From positions 62,001-126,000 of the forward strand of contig NZ_JACJTV010000009.1 of assembly GCF_014698845.1 (NCBI RefSeq): 64,000 nucleotides of DNA, in the 5' to 3' direction. The notes under the pieces were generated by a model. That model had not been told where the DNA came from and did not search any database. It saw only the letters and a program-made list of their open reading frames with translations. The translations under genes were made by a program, and so were the position numbers. Origin of the DNA: Coleofasciculus sp. FACHB-1120 (GTDB lineage Bacteria; Cyanobacteriota; Cyanobacteriia; Cyanobacteriales; FACHB-T130). This document shows, in pieces, positions 7,916-18,500 of the stretch (positions are counted from its first letter, which is position 1; every line of letters starts with the position of its first letter).

Positions 7916-10900
7916 ATGTCTGGATTTAGCCTAAGCGCGATCGCTATCCGCCGTCACATCGGCACACTCATGCTCACCATCGCTACGTTGGTGCTTGGAG
8001 TCTTCTTTCTCTCCCGACTCCAAGTTGATTTGTTGCCGTCTATCACCTATCCCCGGATTGGCGTGCGGGTAGACGCCCCTGGAATCTCCCCAGAAGTGGC
8101 AGTTGATGAAGTCACCAAACCGCTAGAAGAAGCATTAAGCGCCACACAAGGAGTGGTACAAGTTTACTCCCAAACCCGCGAAGGGCAGGTAAGTTTAGAC
8201 TTGTATTTTGAACCGGGAGGGAACATTGACCAGGCACTAAACGATGCCACGGCTGCCTTTAACCGGGGTCGCAGTAGACTCCCCAGTACCATCGAAGATG
8301 CCCGCTTATTTAAAGTTGACCCCTCCCAGCTGCCCGTTTACGAAGTGGCGCTACAATCTGCTTCGCTGGGGGATGCGGAGTTGCGAGTCCTTGCCGATGA
8401 AGAATTATCCCGCGAACTCGGTGTCGTCAATGGTGTCGCTGCTGTCGATGTTGCAGGTGGGGTGGAAGAACAAGTCCGGGTGCAAATTGACCTGAATCGC
8501 TTACAGGCGCTAGGGGTGAGTTTGGTAGACGTGTTAAATGCTTTAGGCGATCGCAACCAGGATGTCTCTGGCGGTCGCTTGCAAGGCGCTGACTCCGAAC
8601 CGCTTACCCGTACTGTTGGACGCTTTCAGAATGCCCAAGAAATTAGCAATCTCTCCTTTGAAGTTGGTTCCCCAACCGCCAGCGCAGTAGGAGGACAAAG
8701 CCCCGCGCTTTTACCACAATCTCGCGTTTATCTAAGAGATTTTGCCGAAGTCATTGATGGGACAGAAGACCAGCGGGTATTTGTCTATCTGAATGGGCAA
8801 CCAGCGGTAAAACTCAGCATCCAAAAGCAGCCAGATGCCAATACTATCGAGGTTGTGGATGGAGTTAAAAAACGGATCGAAGAACTGCGGCAAGCTGGGG
8901 TAATTCCCGAAGACATGAAACTGCTGGCAACGCTGGATGAGTCGAAATTTATCAGCAACTCGATCTCCAACGTGACCAGTTCCGGATTGCTCGGTGCAGG
9001 GTTGGCAGCGGTGGCGGTGATGCTATTTCTCGGTAGCGCCCGTCAAACTTTAATTATTATCATCGCCATTCCCCTCGCGACCATTGCGGCGATTATCTTA
9101 ATGCAGCTATTTGGACTCTCCATCAACATTTTCAGCTTAGGTGGTTTGGCTCTGGGTGTGGGGATTGTCGTAGACAACTCTATCGTAATGATGGAGACAA
9201 TTGCCGAAGGTGCTGGCATGACTCCGGGTCAGGATAGCAAAGCCCGGATGAATAGCCAGCAAGTAATCGATCAAGCAGAACGTAGCGGTCGCGAGGTGGA
9301 ATCGGCGCTAATTGCCTCTACCACTACTAACTTGGTGTCTGTGCTGCCGTTTTTGCTGATTGGTGGCTTTTTCTCCCTGCTATTTAATGAATTAATTCTT
9401 ACCATTAGTTTTTCTGTAGCTGCCTCTCTATTGGTGGCGCTGACAGTGGTGCCAGCACTCAGTTCTCGGTTGTTGGCAATCCAGTGGTCGAGTGGAGTGG
9501 GTCAGTTTTGGCCTTTGCGGGAATTTAACCGCCGATTTGAGGCAGCGACTGGCAGCTATACTCGCTTTCTGACTGGAGTCGTGCGTTATCGGTTATTAGT
9601 AATCGCCGCTATTATTCTGCTTTTCGGCGGCAGTAGTTTGTGGATGGTCGGTCAAATTCCCCAAGAAATTTTGCCTCGGATTAATACGGGGCAAGCCAAT
9701 TTGTTTGCCCAGTTTCCTCCCGGAACTAGCGTGGAAACTAACCAAAAAGTGATGAAACTGGTGGACGAAATTTTGGTTAAACAGCCAGAAAGCGACTATG
9801 TATTTAGTACAGCCGGAGGTTCTCTGTTCGGCAGCAACACCAATGCCAATCCCCTACGAGCTTCCAGCTCAATTACTCTCAAATCAGGTACCGATGTCGA
9901 GAAGTTTGTCGAAAAAGTCAATCAGGAGTTTAACAAGCTTAATTTGGCGGGGATTCGTCTGCGACTGAATCCCGGTCAGGTACGGGGGATTATCCTCAGT
10001 AACTCGCCAGTGCGGGGGGCGGATGTGGATATCATCCTCCAGGGAAACGATGAGCAGCGGTTGCAACAAGCGGGGCGGCAAGCGCTGCAAGCCTTGGATG
10101 AGCAGGTAAAAAGTGCAACTTTCCGACCTGATGCTGACTCTCGACAACCAGAAGTGCAGATTCGACCAGATTGGGAGCGTGCAGAAGAGTTGGGTTTGAC
10201 GACGCAAGACATTGGGCAAACGATTCAGACAGCAATCGAGGGGTCAGTCCCAACTCAGTTGCAAAGAGGCGATCGCTTAGTTGATGTCCGCGTCCAATTC
10301 AATGAGCAATCCGTGCAACGCGCTTCGCAACTTGCACAAATACCCTTATTTGTCAATAGCAACAGCTTAGTTCGGTTGGGTGATGTCGCTACAATTTCCG
10401 AAGGTCAAGCCCCCGGTGAAGTTCAGCGGATTAACCAACGACAGGTTTTTATCATTGCGGGTAGTCTGAGTGAAGGAGCTAACCTCAGCGACGCCCTGAC
10501 AGAGGTAGATGAGGTACTAGGGAATTTGCGATTACCCGAAGGCGTGAGCGTGATTCCCAGTTCGACAGCGGAAACGAATCAGCAGTTGCAAAACTCCTTG
10601 ACAATTTTAGGAGGTTTAGCTGCTTTCTTGGTTTTCGTGGTTATGGCGGTGCAATACAACTCCTTGATTGACCCCTTGGTCATTATGCTCACGGTGCCGC
10701 TGGCTTTAGCGGGGGGCATTCTGGGGCTTTATATCACCCAAACCCCTATCGGTGCTACGGTGCTAGTCGGTGCGGTGCTGCTGGTGGGGATTGTGGTGAA
10801 CAACGCCATCATCATGGTGGAGTTGGCTAACCAGATTCACGAACAGGAAGGCATCGACCGACAAGCGGCGATTTTAAAAGCGGCTCCCATGCGCCTGAGA

Positions 10901-11164
10901 GCGATTATGATGACCACCATCACCACGGTTCTCGGCTTGTTTCCGTTGGCGCTAGGAATCGGGGAAGGCTCAGAATTTCTGCAACCGCTAGGCGTTGTGG
11001 TGTTTTCCGGTCTATCTCTGGCAACGCTGCTAACCTTGTTTATTATTCCCTGCTTCTATGTGCTGCTGCACCAGTTCCCAGTCAGCAAGCAGGTACTAAA
11101 ATGGCAGCGCTCGCTCTCTAGAAAATTTGCCCGGAAAACTTTTTCTAGCGATCGCAAGTTCTAG
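7916..11164 (+). CDS. RND efflux pump inner-membrane transporter (AcrB/HAE1 type)
   Basis: 1082 residues, the normal size for an RND pump. The N-terminal helix (GTLMLTIATLVLGVFFL) is followed by DLLPSITYPRIGVRVDAPGISPE, the typical HAE1 start, then two repeats of a large periplasmic porter domain and six-helix bundles. TM4 reads GVGIVVDNSIVMMET and the matching helix of the second half LVGIVVNNAIIMVEL. The pump exports hydrophobic compounds by proton antiport, together with the adaptor encoded just upstream and an outer-membrane channel encoded elsewhere. A loop of about 35 residues (AGMTPGQDSKARMNSQQV...) after TM4 is longer than in AcrB. Substrates cannot be told from sequence. Confidence 0.96.
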   Translation: MSGFSLSAIAIRRHIGTLMLTIATLVLGVFFLSRLQVDLLPSITYPRIGVRVDAPGISPEVAVDEVTKPLEEALSATQGVVQVYSQTREGQVSLDLYFEPGGNIDQALNDATAAFNRGRSRLPSTIEDARLFKVDPSQLPVYEVALQSASLGDAELRVLADEELSRELGVVNGVAAVDVAGGVEEQVRVQIDLNRLQALGVSLVDVLNALGDRNQDVSGGRLQGADSEPLTRTVGRFQNAQEISNLSFEVGSPTASAVGGQSPALLPQSRVYLRDFAEVIDGTEDQRVFVYLNGQPAVKLSIQKQPDANTIEVVDGVKKRIEELRQAGVIPEDMKLLATLDESKFISNSISNVTSSGLLGAGLAAVAVMLFLGSARQTLIIIIAIPLATIAAIILMQLFGLSINIFSLGGLALGVGIVVDNSIVMMETIAEGAGMTPGQDSKARMNSQQVIDQAERSGREVESALIASTTTNLVSVLPFLLIGGFFSLLFNELILTISFSVAASLLVALTVVPALSSRLLAIQWSSGVGQFWPLREFNRRFEAATGSYTRFLTGVVRYRLLVIAAIILLFGGSSLWMVGQIPQEILPRINTGQANLFAQFPPGTSVETNQKVMKLVDEILVKQPESDYVFSTAGGSLFGSNTNANPLRASSSITLKSGTDVEKFVEKVNQEFNKLNLAGIRLRLNPGQVRGIILSNSPVRGADVDIILQGNDEQRLQQAGRQALQALDEQVKSATFRPDADSRQPEVQIRPDWERAEELGLTTQDIGQTIQTAIEGSVPTQLQRGDRLVDVRVQFNEQSVQRASQLAQIPLFVNSNSLVRLGDVATISEGQAPGEVQRINQRQVFIIAGSLSEGANLSDALTEVDEVLGNLRLPEGVSVIPSSTAETNQQLQNSLTILGGLAAFLVFVVMAVQYNSLIDPLVIMLTVPLALAGGILGLYITQTPIGATVLVGAVLLVGIVVNNAIIMVELANQIHEQEGIDRQAAILKAAPMRLRAIMMTTITTVLGLFPLALGIGEGSEFLQPLGVVVFSGLSLATLLTLFIIPCFYVLLHQFPVSKQVLKWQRSLSRKFARKTFSSDRKF

Positions 11165-11198
11165 TTGATGCTGTCTTCAGCGGAGTCTAGTGCTTGAC

Positions 11199-11235
11199 AC
11201 AAGAGCGATCGCTTGATTGCTCTTGTTCGCTTTTT
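11199..11235. terminator. Stem-loop between convergent pump and kinase genes
   Basis: ACAAGAGC at 11199-11206 pairs with GCTCTTGT at 11219-11226; the loop contains a HIP1 octamer and a short T run follows at 11231. It lies between two genes that end toward each other. Confidence 0.5.
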
Positions 11236-11273
11236 GCCCTAGCATCAATTGCTTGTTTCAACTTTTGCTTCTT

Positions 11274-14200
11274 TCAACTTTGTGGGTGAACGGGAATTTC
11301 AATCCAAAACTCAGTACCCTTCTCTGGTTGACAAGAACACTTAAAGACGCCGCCATGTTTTTCCACCACAATTTGATAGCTAATTGACAGTCCTAAACCA
11401 GTGCCTTTACCAACCGGCTTGGTTGTGAAAAAAGGATTGAAGATTTGCGCCTGCACCGCCTCTGGCATACCAGGGCCATTGTCAATAATTTGAATTACCA
11501 CATGAGCAGGATGATCGATAAAAGGCTGAATGGAAGAATCTGTTTCCTGCTTTATCGTGTCTTTTTCATCGTTAATTTTTTCATCTTTTATTCTTTTTGC
11601 TTCCTCTTTCAAAAAGGTGCGGATAGTAATCTGACTGGGTGAAGTATTAACTTCCGATTGGGTGAGGACGGCATCTGTCCCACTGGTGTGCTGCACAGAA
11701 CCAGCAGCTTCTCCAGTTGCCATCAGGAAGGAAGTTTGATCCCAGTCGTTTTGCTGCTCCAGCGCGTCAATCGCATTGCTAAGGACATTCATAAACACTT
11801 GATTGAGCTGACCGGCATAGCACTCAACTAAGGGCAGATCGCCATAAGCCTTGACAACTTCAATACTGGGAGCCTTGCCCTTCCCTTTGAGTCGATGTTG
11901 CAAGATTAACAGCGTGCTGTCTAAACCCTCATGGATATCCACCCGTTTCATCTCGGCTTGGTCAAGGCGAGAGAAATTCCGCAGAGACAGTACCAGTTGA
12001 CGGATTCTGTCAGCCCCCACCTTCATCGACGACAGCATTTTGGGCAAGTCTTCAGCAATGAATTCCAAATCGATTGCTTCTGCCTGCTTAGCAACCTCCG
12101 GATCGATCTGGGGATAACGCTCCTGGTAGAGATGTAACAGATCGAGCAAATCTTTTACGTAGTCGCCAACGTGAATGAGATTACCGTAAATAAAATTAAC
12201 CGGATTGTTGACTTCGTGAGCCACGCCTGCCACTAGTTGTCCCAAACTCGACATTTTTTCTGTCTGAATCAGTTGGGTTTGGGTTTGCTGTAATTCTTGG
12301 AGGGCAAAAGCGAGTTGTTCTGCTTGGTGTTGGGTTTGAGTGAGTAATTCGGCTTGCTGTAGCGCGACGCCGAGTTGAGCGGCAACCTGGGTAGCAAAAT
12401 CAATAGACGGGGCTTCCCAGTGTCGCGTTTGGGAGCATTGATGAATACAAAGCAATCCCCAAAGAACGTCTCCTTTGAGCAGTGGCACCACTAAGTTAGC
12501 TCGAATTTGAAATAGGGAGAGAAGTTGGAGGTGACAATCTGTTAAGCCTGCATCGTAAATGTCAGCAACCACCTGAATCCGACCTTGATGATACTGCTGA
12601 GCGTATTGTTCTCCAAAGCAGCGATCGCAGATTTTCAGGGTTAAAGCCGAGACAAAACCATCTCGAACATCCTCAGAGACAAACTCTCCAGCTTCCCAGT
12701 TCGACTCCGGATCGAACCGAAAAATGCCGACTCGATCGGTGTTAAGCAGTTGCCGAACTTCAGTCACGGTTGCTTTGAGGATGGTGTCGAGGTTCAGAGA
12801 GTCTCGAATTTTAGTAACTACTCTAAATAGTGCTTTTTGTTGTTCCGCTGCTTGCTCGATGCGACGAGTTTGGGCGGTGGCGGTGACAGCAGCAGTGCGA
12901 CTTTTTTGGTAGAGTTCGGCTTGTTGAATTGCGATCGCGGCTTCATTTGCCAGCTGTTGCAGCAAATCAATTTCAGCAGTCTTCCATTCCCTAGGAGCTT
13001 GGCACTCATGGGCAACGAGTAGCCCCCATAGCTGTTCTCCCATTTTAATTGGGACAACTAAGTTGGCTTGAACCTGAATTTTTAGTAAAAACTCTATATG
13101 ACAGGGATGCAAATCTGATTCAGCTACGTTATCAATTGCTCGAACCCTTCCCTGCTGGTAAGCAGAGGCGTACTCCTGAGGAAAGCATTTATCTTCATAT
13201 ATCTCTCCCAGAATTGAGTTCCAACTGCCTGTCACCGCTTCTACAACCACCTCCCCTTGCAAACTTCTGGTGAACTGGTAAATTACCACTCGGTCTGTGC
13301 TTAGCAGTTTCCTGACTTCTTGCACAATGCTTTGGAGGATCTTCTCTAAATCCAGAGTGCTGCGAATTTGGTCTGTGACTTCCTTGAGGACTTTTGCAAA
13401 ATCTAAGGACTGTTGCAGCTGAGCGGTTCGCTCTTGAATTTGATGTTCGAGGTTGGTATTTAGAGACTGCACTTGCAAGTACAGTAGATACTGCTCAATC
13501 GCCATTGAGAAGTGATGACCCAAGGCTTGAGCGAGTTCAATTTCTTCCGGTGTCCACGCTTGTGCTTGGCCTCGTTTCAGTTCCCTCCATGCCTCAAAGG
13601 AGTTACGGGGTTGCAGTTGTCGCTGATCCGAGTCAAAATTTCCAGCCCACAAAGTTTCCGTGTCAATTTCATTGCGGAAAATGCACAAGTATCCCAGACC
13701 CTGTTGTCGATACTGAAGGGGCACAATCAGGATGCCACGAATCTGAGTCGTGCGGAATGCTGGCGCGATGACTCGCAGATGAGGTTGTTTATAGAGATCC
13801 GTCACTGCCTTGATGGGATTGCAGGCAGGATCTTGTAACTTTACATATTCTTGCCAAACGGGATGCTCTTCAAGGGGACGATCTTTGCCGATGGCTCCTA
13901 GCATGGGTTGATCGCCGCAGACAAATAGGCTTGCCTGACGTAGGTTTTCAGCTGCGATGTAAATTCTGCCACCAGAACCTTGAAAGGCGGCAACCGTTTC
14001 CGCAAGGGCTTCAGAAAGCTGAATCGTAGGCAGCGCATGGAGCAGGGTGGCGACTCGGTTAATCCGAGCTTCCCGCGTTGCTTGGGCGCAGGCGAGTTCC
14101 AGCAAGGTGGATTGAGCGATCGCAATTGAAACTTGATCCGCTACTAACTGCACGATTTGCAGTTCTTGTTCCGAAACCGAACGCGATTCAGCATGATGAG

Positions 14201-14732
14201 AGACTAATAAACCCCATAGTTCCGGCTGTGTCTCCTGCGTGCGAGCATCATGATACAGAATCGGCACCACTAGGGAAGATTTGACTCCCATTGCCGTGAG
14301 ATATTCAATATGGCAGGAATCGACTGGGCGATAGCGAACATCTTCCACGTTCAAAGCAGCACCCGTCTCGGCGCAATCCAAGGAACTCAGACCAATTAAG
14401 CCTTGGTAAACATCGACAATTGAGCGCTGACGAGCCTTCAGAAACATCTCACGGGCGTGGGGAGGAATGTCATCAGCCGGAAAATTTAGCCCGATTAAGG
14501 ATGGGAGGCGATTGTTATCAATTGCTTCAGCAATCACTTCTCCACTGCCATCAGCATGAAACCGATAAATCATCACGCGGTCGGTTGCAAGCAATGAGCG
14601 AATTTCAGTGACTGTTGATGACAAAATTTCAGGCAATTCCAGCGATCGTCGAATCCGATTCGTGATTCCGTGTAATAAGCTTGCTTGGTCTATTTCTTGC
14701 GGCATTGTTTGCGTATTATCACTTAAGCTCAT
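11274..14732 (-). CDS. Multi-GAF sensor histidine kinase with cyanobacteriochrome-type domains
   Basis: 1152 residues. Domains in order: GAF1 (~20-210) with a phytochrome-like [11 protein letters not shown] and Cys140-His141; GAF2 (~215-415) without a Cys-His pair; a coiled coil; GAF3 (~445-605) with DKCF (Cys516) and PCH (Cys544); GAF4 (~635-795) with DRCF (Cys705) and DCH (Cys733); a coiled coil; then the kinase core with His839 in [10 protein letters not shown]-box Asn986, DNGPGMP and [10 protein letters not shown] Lys/Glu-rich insert (~1000-1075) splits the ATPase domain. No receiver or transmembrane segment is seen, so it is probably soluble and signals to a separate regulator. The GAF motifs predict covalent bilin binding and light sensing. 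No response regulator or bilin lyase is adjacent. It converges with the efflux operon. Confidence 0.95.
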   Translation of the reverse strand: MSLSDNTQTMPQEIDQASLLHGITNRIRRSLELPEILSSTVTEIRSLLATDRVMIYRFHADGSGEVIAEAIDNNRLPSLIGLNFPADDIPPHAREMFLKARQRSIVDVYQGLIGLSSLDCAETGAALNVEDVRYRPVDSCHIEYLTAMGVKSSLVVPILYHDARTQETQPELWGLLVSHHAESRSVSEQELQIVQLVADQVSIAIAQSTLLELACAQATREARINRVATLLHALPTIQLSEALAETVAAFQGSGGRIYIAAENLRQASLFVCGDQPMLGAIGKDRPLEEHPVWQEYVKLQDPACNPIKAVTDLYKQPHLRVIAPAFRTTQIRGILIVPLQYRQQGLGYLCIFRNEIDTETLWAGNFDSDQRQLQPRNSFEAWRELKRGQAQAWTPEEIELAQALGHHFSMAIEQYLLYLQVQSLNTNLEHQIQERTAQLQQSLDFAKVLKEVTDQIRSTLDLEKILQSIVQEVRKLLSTDRVVIYQFTRSLQGEVVVEAVTGSWNSILGEIYEDKCFPQEYASAYQQGRVRAIDNVAESDLHPCHIEFLLKIQVQANLVVPIKMGEQLWGLLVAHECQAPREWKTAEIDLLQQLANEAAIAIQQAELYQKSRTAAVTATAQTRRIEQAAEQQKALFRVVTKIRDSLNLDTILKATVTEVRQLLNTDRVGIFRFDPESNWEAGEFVSEDVRDGFVSALTLKICDRCFGEQYAQQYHQGRIQVVADIYDAGLTDCHLQLLSLFQIRANLVVPLLKGDVLWGLLCIHQCSQTRHWEAPSIDFATQVAAQLGVALQQAELLTQTQHQAEQLAFALQELQQTQTQLIQTEKMSSLGQLVAGVAHEVNNPVNFIYGNLIHVGDYVKDLLDLLHLYQERYPQIDPEVAKQAEAIDLEFIAEDLPKMLSSMKVGADRIRQLVLSLRNFSRLDQAEMKRVDIHEGLDSTLLILQHRLKGKGKAPSIEVVKAYGDLPLVECYAGQLNQVFMNVLSNAIDALEQQNDWDQTSFLMATGEAAGSVQHTSGTDAVLTQSEVNTSPSQITIRTFLKEEAKRIKDEKINDEKDTIKQETDSSIQPFIDHPAHVVIQIIDNGPGMPEAVQAQIFNPFFTTKPVGKGTGLGLSISYQIVVEKHGGVFKCSCQPEKGTEFWIEIPVHPQS

Positions 14733-14998
14733 TCCTTTTATCCACCAAGTCTATAAATTCAGGCATGAATGTTTTTCTATAGTTCTATTTTGTAACTGAA
14801 AAGTCATGCTGGGTATTCGTAAAACTATTGATTTTATAAAACTTCTAAACTTAATATTAACTTTCATTTTATTTAAAAAAATAACTTCAAGGTATTGACA
14901 GCCCGTTGAAGTCATGTTAGTAAAACCCAAAAAATATTTTGTTTTAAAAAATTACTAATTGAGGTTAGCCAAATCTGTAAATTTAGAAAGGAGTAACA
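14733..14998. other. AT-rich intergenic stretch upstream of the kinase
   Basis: About 266 bases, strongly AT-rich, upstream of the kinase start and downstream of the NADAR gene. It should hold the kinase promoter. I see no convincing operator or small gene. Confidence 0.4.
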
Positions 14999-15457
14999 CT
15001 ACATTTTTCCTAACCGTTGTCGGATTTCTTGACGGACACTCATCAGAATTTTTCCCAAATGATTTTGTCCAGTTTTTTCTACACCGCAACCCCAGTAATA
15101 ATCGGTGGGAGAATTCTCCACGATTGGACGATCGCCGGTAGAAAGCAAAATGGATTGAATTTCTAGGTGAGTCAGAAACTTGGTTAGCACAGCTTCGCGC
15201 ATAATTTGGGTTTTTACTTGTTCCCAGTCCGGACGGATGTGGCGAGTGCGATCGCGTCCCAGTGTCGCGGCTTCCATTGGCGTTTTCGCGCTAGCGATCG
15301 CTGGGATTAACACTTCATCCTCGGTGCCAACAAATTTTTGTGCTTGATAATAATGCTCCACCGTCATCCAATCTTGACCCAATAGATAAATTCCATGAGG
15401 AGAAAAGTTGGAAAAACATCCGTAGGGATCGTCAGCTTTATAAAAGTAAATCGTCAT
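14999..15457 (-). CDS. NADAR family protein (YbiA-like N-glycosidase)
   Basis: 152 residues matching the NADAR/YbiA family (former DUF1768): FYKADDPYGCFSNFSPHGI at the start, WMTVEHYYQAQKF, and LLSTGDRPIVENSPTDYYWGCG near the C-terminus. Characterised members hydrolyse early riboflavin-pathway intermediates, and the wider family acts on ADP-ribose or NAD-derived substrates, so the role is metabolite repair or nucleotide-sugar removal in the cytoplasm. Full length for the family. The ATG is followed directly by the conserved N-terminus. Neighbours do not point to a pathway. Confidence 0.93.
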   Translation of the reverse strand: MTIYFYKADDPYGCFSNFSPHGIYLLGQDWMTVEHYYQAQKFVGTEDEVLIPAIASAKTPMEAATLGRDRTRHIRPDWEQVKTQIMREAVLTKFLTHLEIQSILLSTGDRPIVENSPTDYYWGCGVEKTGQNHLGKILMSVRQEIRQRLGKM

Positions 15458-15756
15458 GTCGAAACAATAGGTCGAAATAATAAGAGTGCTTGTCCCAGTT
15501 CTACCATGCTTGTTGCTCCAAGAGATGCAGTGTGGAAGGCGACTTTAAGCCGATTGGGTATTCACCGTCATCAAAATTGAGGATGGTAAGCGCCTGTTGC
15601 CAACATCCTAATCCAGCTTTGGGAGTGCCTCCCGAATACACTTCAGTTAAAAATAATTGTTTGTTAGTTTTTCCTCTAACTAAACCGTATTCAGTATCTC
15701 CCTGCGGCTAGGTGCCTAGTTACAGAACTTCCAGAAAAACTTATCCATACACTATT

Positions 15757-15785
15757 GTAGGGGTACGGCAATGCCGTACCCCTAC
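15757..15785. repeat. 29-bp palindromic repeat, copy 1 of a dispersed family
   Basis: Perfect 14+1+14 palindrome (GTAGGGGTACGGCA, centre A, TGCCGTACCCCTAC). Related copies lie at 31439-31465 and, partly decayed, at 40309-40338. It sits in a 400-base gap (15458-15866) that otherwise holds no gene I can support. Confidence 0.85.
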
Positions 15786-15866
15786 TGCTTGAATCAAAAA
15801 TCGTGCCCCTACTCCTTGAATTTAAAATTCTATCCTCTTTTCAAGGAATGGGAGTGCCAAAACTGG

Positions 15867-16748
15867 TTACTGTTTTTCTAAAGCCTTCAATCCCTGGTCA
15901 ATTTGCTCAGCTTGCTGAGTTTGACCTGCCTCTTTAAACAAGTCTCTGGCTTTTTTCATGGCTGCGATTGACTCAGACTTCTTACCTTGTTGATTTAGAG
16001 CTACCCCTAGACCAAAGTAAGCAGGTGCTGCTTTCGGAGCAATTTCGGTTGTCTTTTTGAGAGCTGCGACTCCCTCATTTAACTTTCCTTGTTTGACCAA
16101 GGCAACCCCTAAGAAATAGTGTGAATCTGCACTTTTTGGGTCGATTTCAATTGCTTTCTTGAAAGCCTCGGTTGCTTCGGGTAATTTACTTTCACCTTGG
16201 GCACCTAAAGCAACTCCCAAATCATTGTATGACCTTGCATTTTTCGGGTCAATTTCAATTGATTTTTTGAAGTTTGCAGCGGCTTCAGGTAATTTGTTTT
16301 GATTGACCTGAATAAATCCTAAGTCATTATAGGATTTGGCATTTTTCGGGTCAATTTCAATTGCCTTTTTAAAAGTGGCAGATGCTTCTTCCAGTTTCTT
16401 TTCTTGAACCTGAACAAATCCTAATTTATGATATAGTTCGATATTTTTAGGATTACTTGCAATTGCCTTTTGAAAAGCATCACTTGCTTCAGAGAATTTC
16501 TTTTGATTGACCAGAATAGTTCCTAATTTATTGTAACTTTCTGCATCCTTGGGATTAATCTCAACGGCTTTGTTGTAATCAGCGATCGCTTCGTTTAATT
16601 TGCCTTGCTGAGCTAAAGCATTTCCTGAGTCAACATACTTTTTAGCGTCAGCCTCTGATTTTTGACAACTTAGTGTCAGGAAGCTTAAGCATCCCGCTAC
16701 TACAATCATCAGCCCGAACCTGGATAACTTTACAGTCCTAGAAGACAT
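15867..16748 (-). CDS. TPR-repeat lipoprotein
   Basis: 293 residues. The N-terminus is basic then hydrophobic, with a lipobox VAGC at Cys20 (a second Cys at 28 in TLSC is an alternative). From about residue 33 to the end there are seven 34-residue TPR units with the recurring phrases AIEIDPKNAKSYNDLG and KKAIEIDPKSADSHYFLG; the units are nearly identical, implying recent internal duplication. TPR lipoproteins act as periplasmic scaffolds for protein-protein contacts; no partner is obvious. The start codon ATG fits the signal peptide. Downstream neighbour of the geranylgeranyl-reductase-like gene on the same strand, 190 bases apart. Confidence 0.9.
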   Translation of the reverse strand: MSSRTVKLSRFGLMIVVAGCLSFLTLSCQKSEADAKKYVDSGNALAQQGKLNEAIADYNKAVEINPKDAESYNKLGTILVNQKKFSEASDAFQKAIASNPKNIELYHKLGFVQVQEKKLEEASATFKKAIEIDPKNAKSYNDLGFIQVNQNKLPEAAANFKKSIEIDPKNARSYNDLGVALGAQGESKLPEATEAFKKAIEIDPKSADSHYFLGVALVKQGKLNEGVAALKKTTEIAPKAAPAYFGLGVALNQQGKKSESIAAMKKARDLFKEAGQTQQAEQIDQGLKALEKQ

Positions 16749-16879
16749 AACCTAGCAAGTTTCTGGATGAAAGCCCCAATATAACACATGAGCAAATTTC
16801 ATCACTGACGATTTAAAAGGGCGTTACCCGCTCAAAAATTTGATTTTGTGGAGTGGGCAATGCCTCCCAAATCTTATCT

Positions 16880-16898
16880 GGGTGGGCAAAGCCCACCC
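16880..16898. repeat. GC-rich hairpin GGGTGGGC-AAA-GCCCACCC
   Basis: Perfect 8-bp stem with a 3-base loop between two minus-strand genes, with a degenerate partner just before it (GTGGGCAATGCCTCCC). There is an A run on the + side (16899-16905), so on the minus strand the T run precedes the stem and it is not a canonical terminator of the upstream gene. Confidence 0.5.
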
Positions 16899-16938
16899 AA
16901 AAAAAGTCAACCTTTACTAACTAAATGCTCTAATCGTT

Positions 16939-18072
16939 TTATCCACCCATTCCCGGTATCATGCTCTTGCTGAGGCGTTTGATAGCGCTCTCTGCCACTT
17001 CAGAGTAACGGCTTTCTCCGCACAGAATCTTGCCCATGCGCTCAGTGGCACTAGGGCGCTTAACACCGACTCGATAAGCAATCCCAGGAACTCTGTAGAA
17101 CACTCCTGCTAAGCGTTGCGCCCACTGCATATCCGATCCCCATTCTTCGGCGATCGCGCTGGTATATCCTTCCAGCGCATTGCCATCCCCAAAGAGGGAT
17201 TTGTCAATCGCTTGGGCTGCTTTCAAGCCGCTAAACATTGAGGGACGAATTCCTTCAGCCGTAAATGGATCGACAACACAGGCGGCTTCTCCGGCTAAAA
17301 CTGCATTTTGTGTATGCAGGGTTTGATTGCCATCCCACAAACAAAGGGGATGACCATGTTGCTGGCTCTGATTAACCTCTACGCCGAAAGATTTGGCGTA
17401 CTCAGCCACAATTTTCTTAAAGTCTTGGGGTTCACCGCCGATGAACGTGCCAACGCCGATAGAATACCCGTCGGCTTTAGGAAAGTTCCAAATATAGCCA
17501 TTTTTGACCATCCCAAATTCAAAATGAATCTTTTGCTGGTTGGCATTTTGGGCGGGTACTTCTGCTTCTAAGGCTCCAGCCAGACGCCGTTTGCGCTCTT
17601 TAAAACCCAGCCACTTAGCCATTGGCCCTTTGGCTCCGTCTGCGGCAATCAGATAGCGACCTTCCACGGGTCCATTAGCGGTGTTGACTTGCCAGCGATC
17701 GCTCTTAAACTCAATCCCTGTTACTTCCGTGTTGTCTCGTAGTTCTGCGCCTTTTTGCTGCGCCTGCTGCATCAGGAAGTTGTCGAAAACGTCTCGCCGT
17801 ACCATCCAAATCGGTTGTCCTGTTTCCAGCTCTACTTCTACTGGATCGCCCATTTTCCAGGTATAACGGAGTGATTTTAGTTTTAAGGAAATCGCTGGAG
17901 AAAAATCAAAATCAAACCACTCTTGTACCGCCGGTGATACTCCACCCCCACAGGGTTTGTAACGCGGCATTGTGTCTTTTTCTAAGACTAAAACCGAACG
18001 TCCTCCCTTAGCTAGATGATAGGCTGCGGTTCCACCTGCTGGGCCAGCACCGACAATAATGCAGTCAAACAT
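16939..18072 (-). CDS. Geranylgeranyl reductase family FAD-dependent oxidoreductase
   Basis: 377 residues from the ATG at 18072; an in-frame ATG at 18099 adds nine residues that lack conservation. The N-terminus FDCIIVGAGPAGGTAAYHLA is the FAD-binding GxGxxG motif; KPCGGGVSP, LIAADGAKGPMAKWLG and GEAACVVDPFTAEGIRPSM are the signatures of the geranylgeranyl reductase/ChlP superfamily. These enzymes reduce isoprenoid double bonds or oxidise related lipids. The N-terminus differs from what I know of cyanobacterial ChlP, so the substrate is open; carotenoid, quinone or lipid roles are possible. The start at 18072 has GGAG about 14 bases upstream. No operon partner is clear. Confidence 0.9.
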   Translation of the reverse strand: MFDCIIVGAGPAGGTAAYHLAKGGRSVLVLEKDTMPRYKPCGGGVSPAVQEWFDFDFSPAISLKLKSLRYTWKMGDPVEVELETGQPIWMVRRDVFDNFLMQQAQQKGAELRDNTEVTGIEFKSDRWQVNTANGPVEGRYLIAADGAKGPMAKWLGFKERKRRLAGALEAEVPAQNANQQKIHFEFGMVKNGYIWNFPKADGYSIGVGTFIGGEPQDFKKIVAEYAKSFGVEVNQSQQHGHPLCLWDGNQTLHTQNAVLAGEAACVVDPFTAEGIRPSMFSGLKAAQAIDKSLFGDGNALEGYTSAIAEEWGSDMQWAQRLAGVFYRVPGIAYRVGVKRPSATERMGKILCGESRYSEVAESAIKRLSKSMIPGMGG

Positions 18073-18099
18073 TGTGTTAATTTTTGCTCCTGGAGACAC

Positions 18100-18500
18100 T
18101 TACAATTTAAGCTTGTCAAGTGAAGAATCTACATTCTCACCCTTGACACTCACTGGGAATTAAGCTTAATTGTTTTCCCTACCAGATGGGTATTTGCGTA
18201 ATTATGCTTATTTCAGTAAAACGTATACAAATTCAGTGCTTCAGGATTTTATAAGATAAATATTATTCGCCTTTATTTAGATTTTCTCTTGAATTCTAGA
18301 AGACAAACCGTGTTTTCCAGTACGTAGTTGTTCAGCTTTTTCTTCCAGACAGCTAGAGGCGCGATCGCAATATTTATTCAATTCCTCAATTTTACTGAGT
18401 GCAAAGTTTACATAAAGCTTATAAGATAAGTTCATGAAAGCTTTATAAAGTCGCTGACCGACTATTTGGTGCTTCTACTATTTTCATAAGGGGAAAAGCG
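18100..18500. other. AT-rich divergent intergenic region
   Basis: About 400 bases between the minus-strand FAD enzyme and the small + gene at 18501. It contains two near-repeats of AAAGCTTTATAAAG type around 18413-18450 and TATAAG-like boxes that could be promoter -10 elements for the small gene. No gene is supported. Confidence 0.35.
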
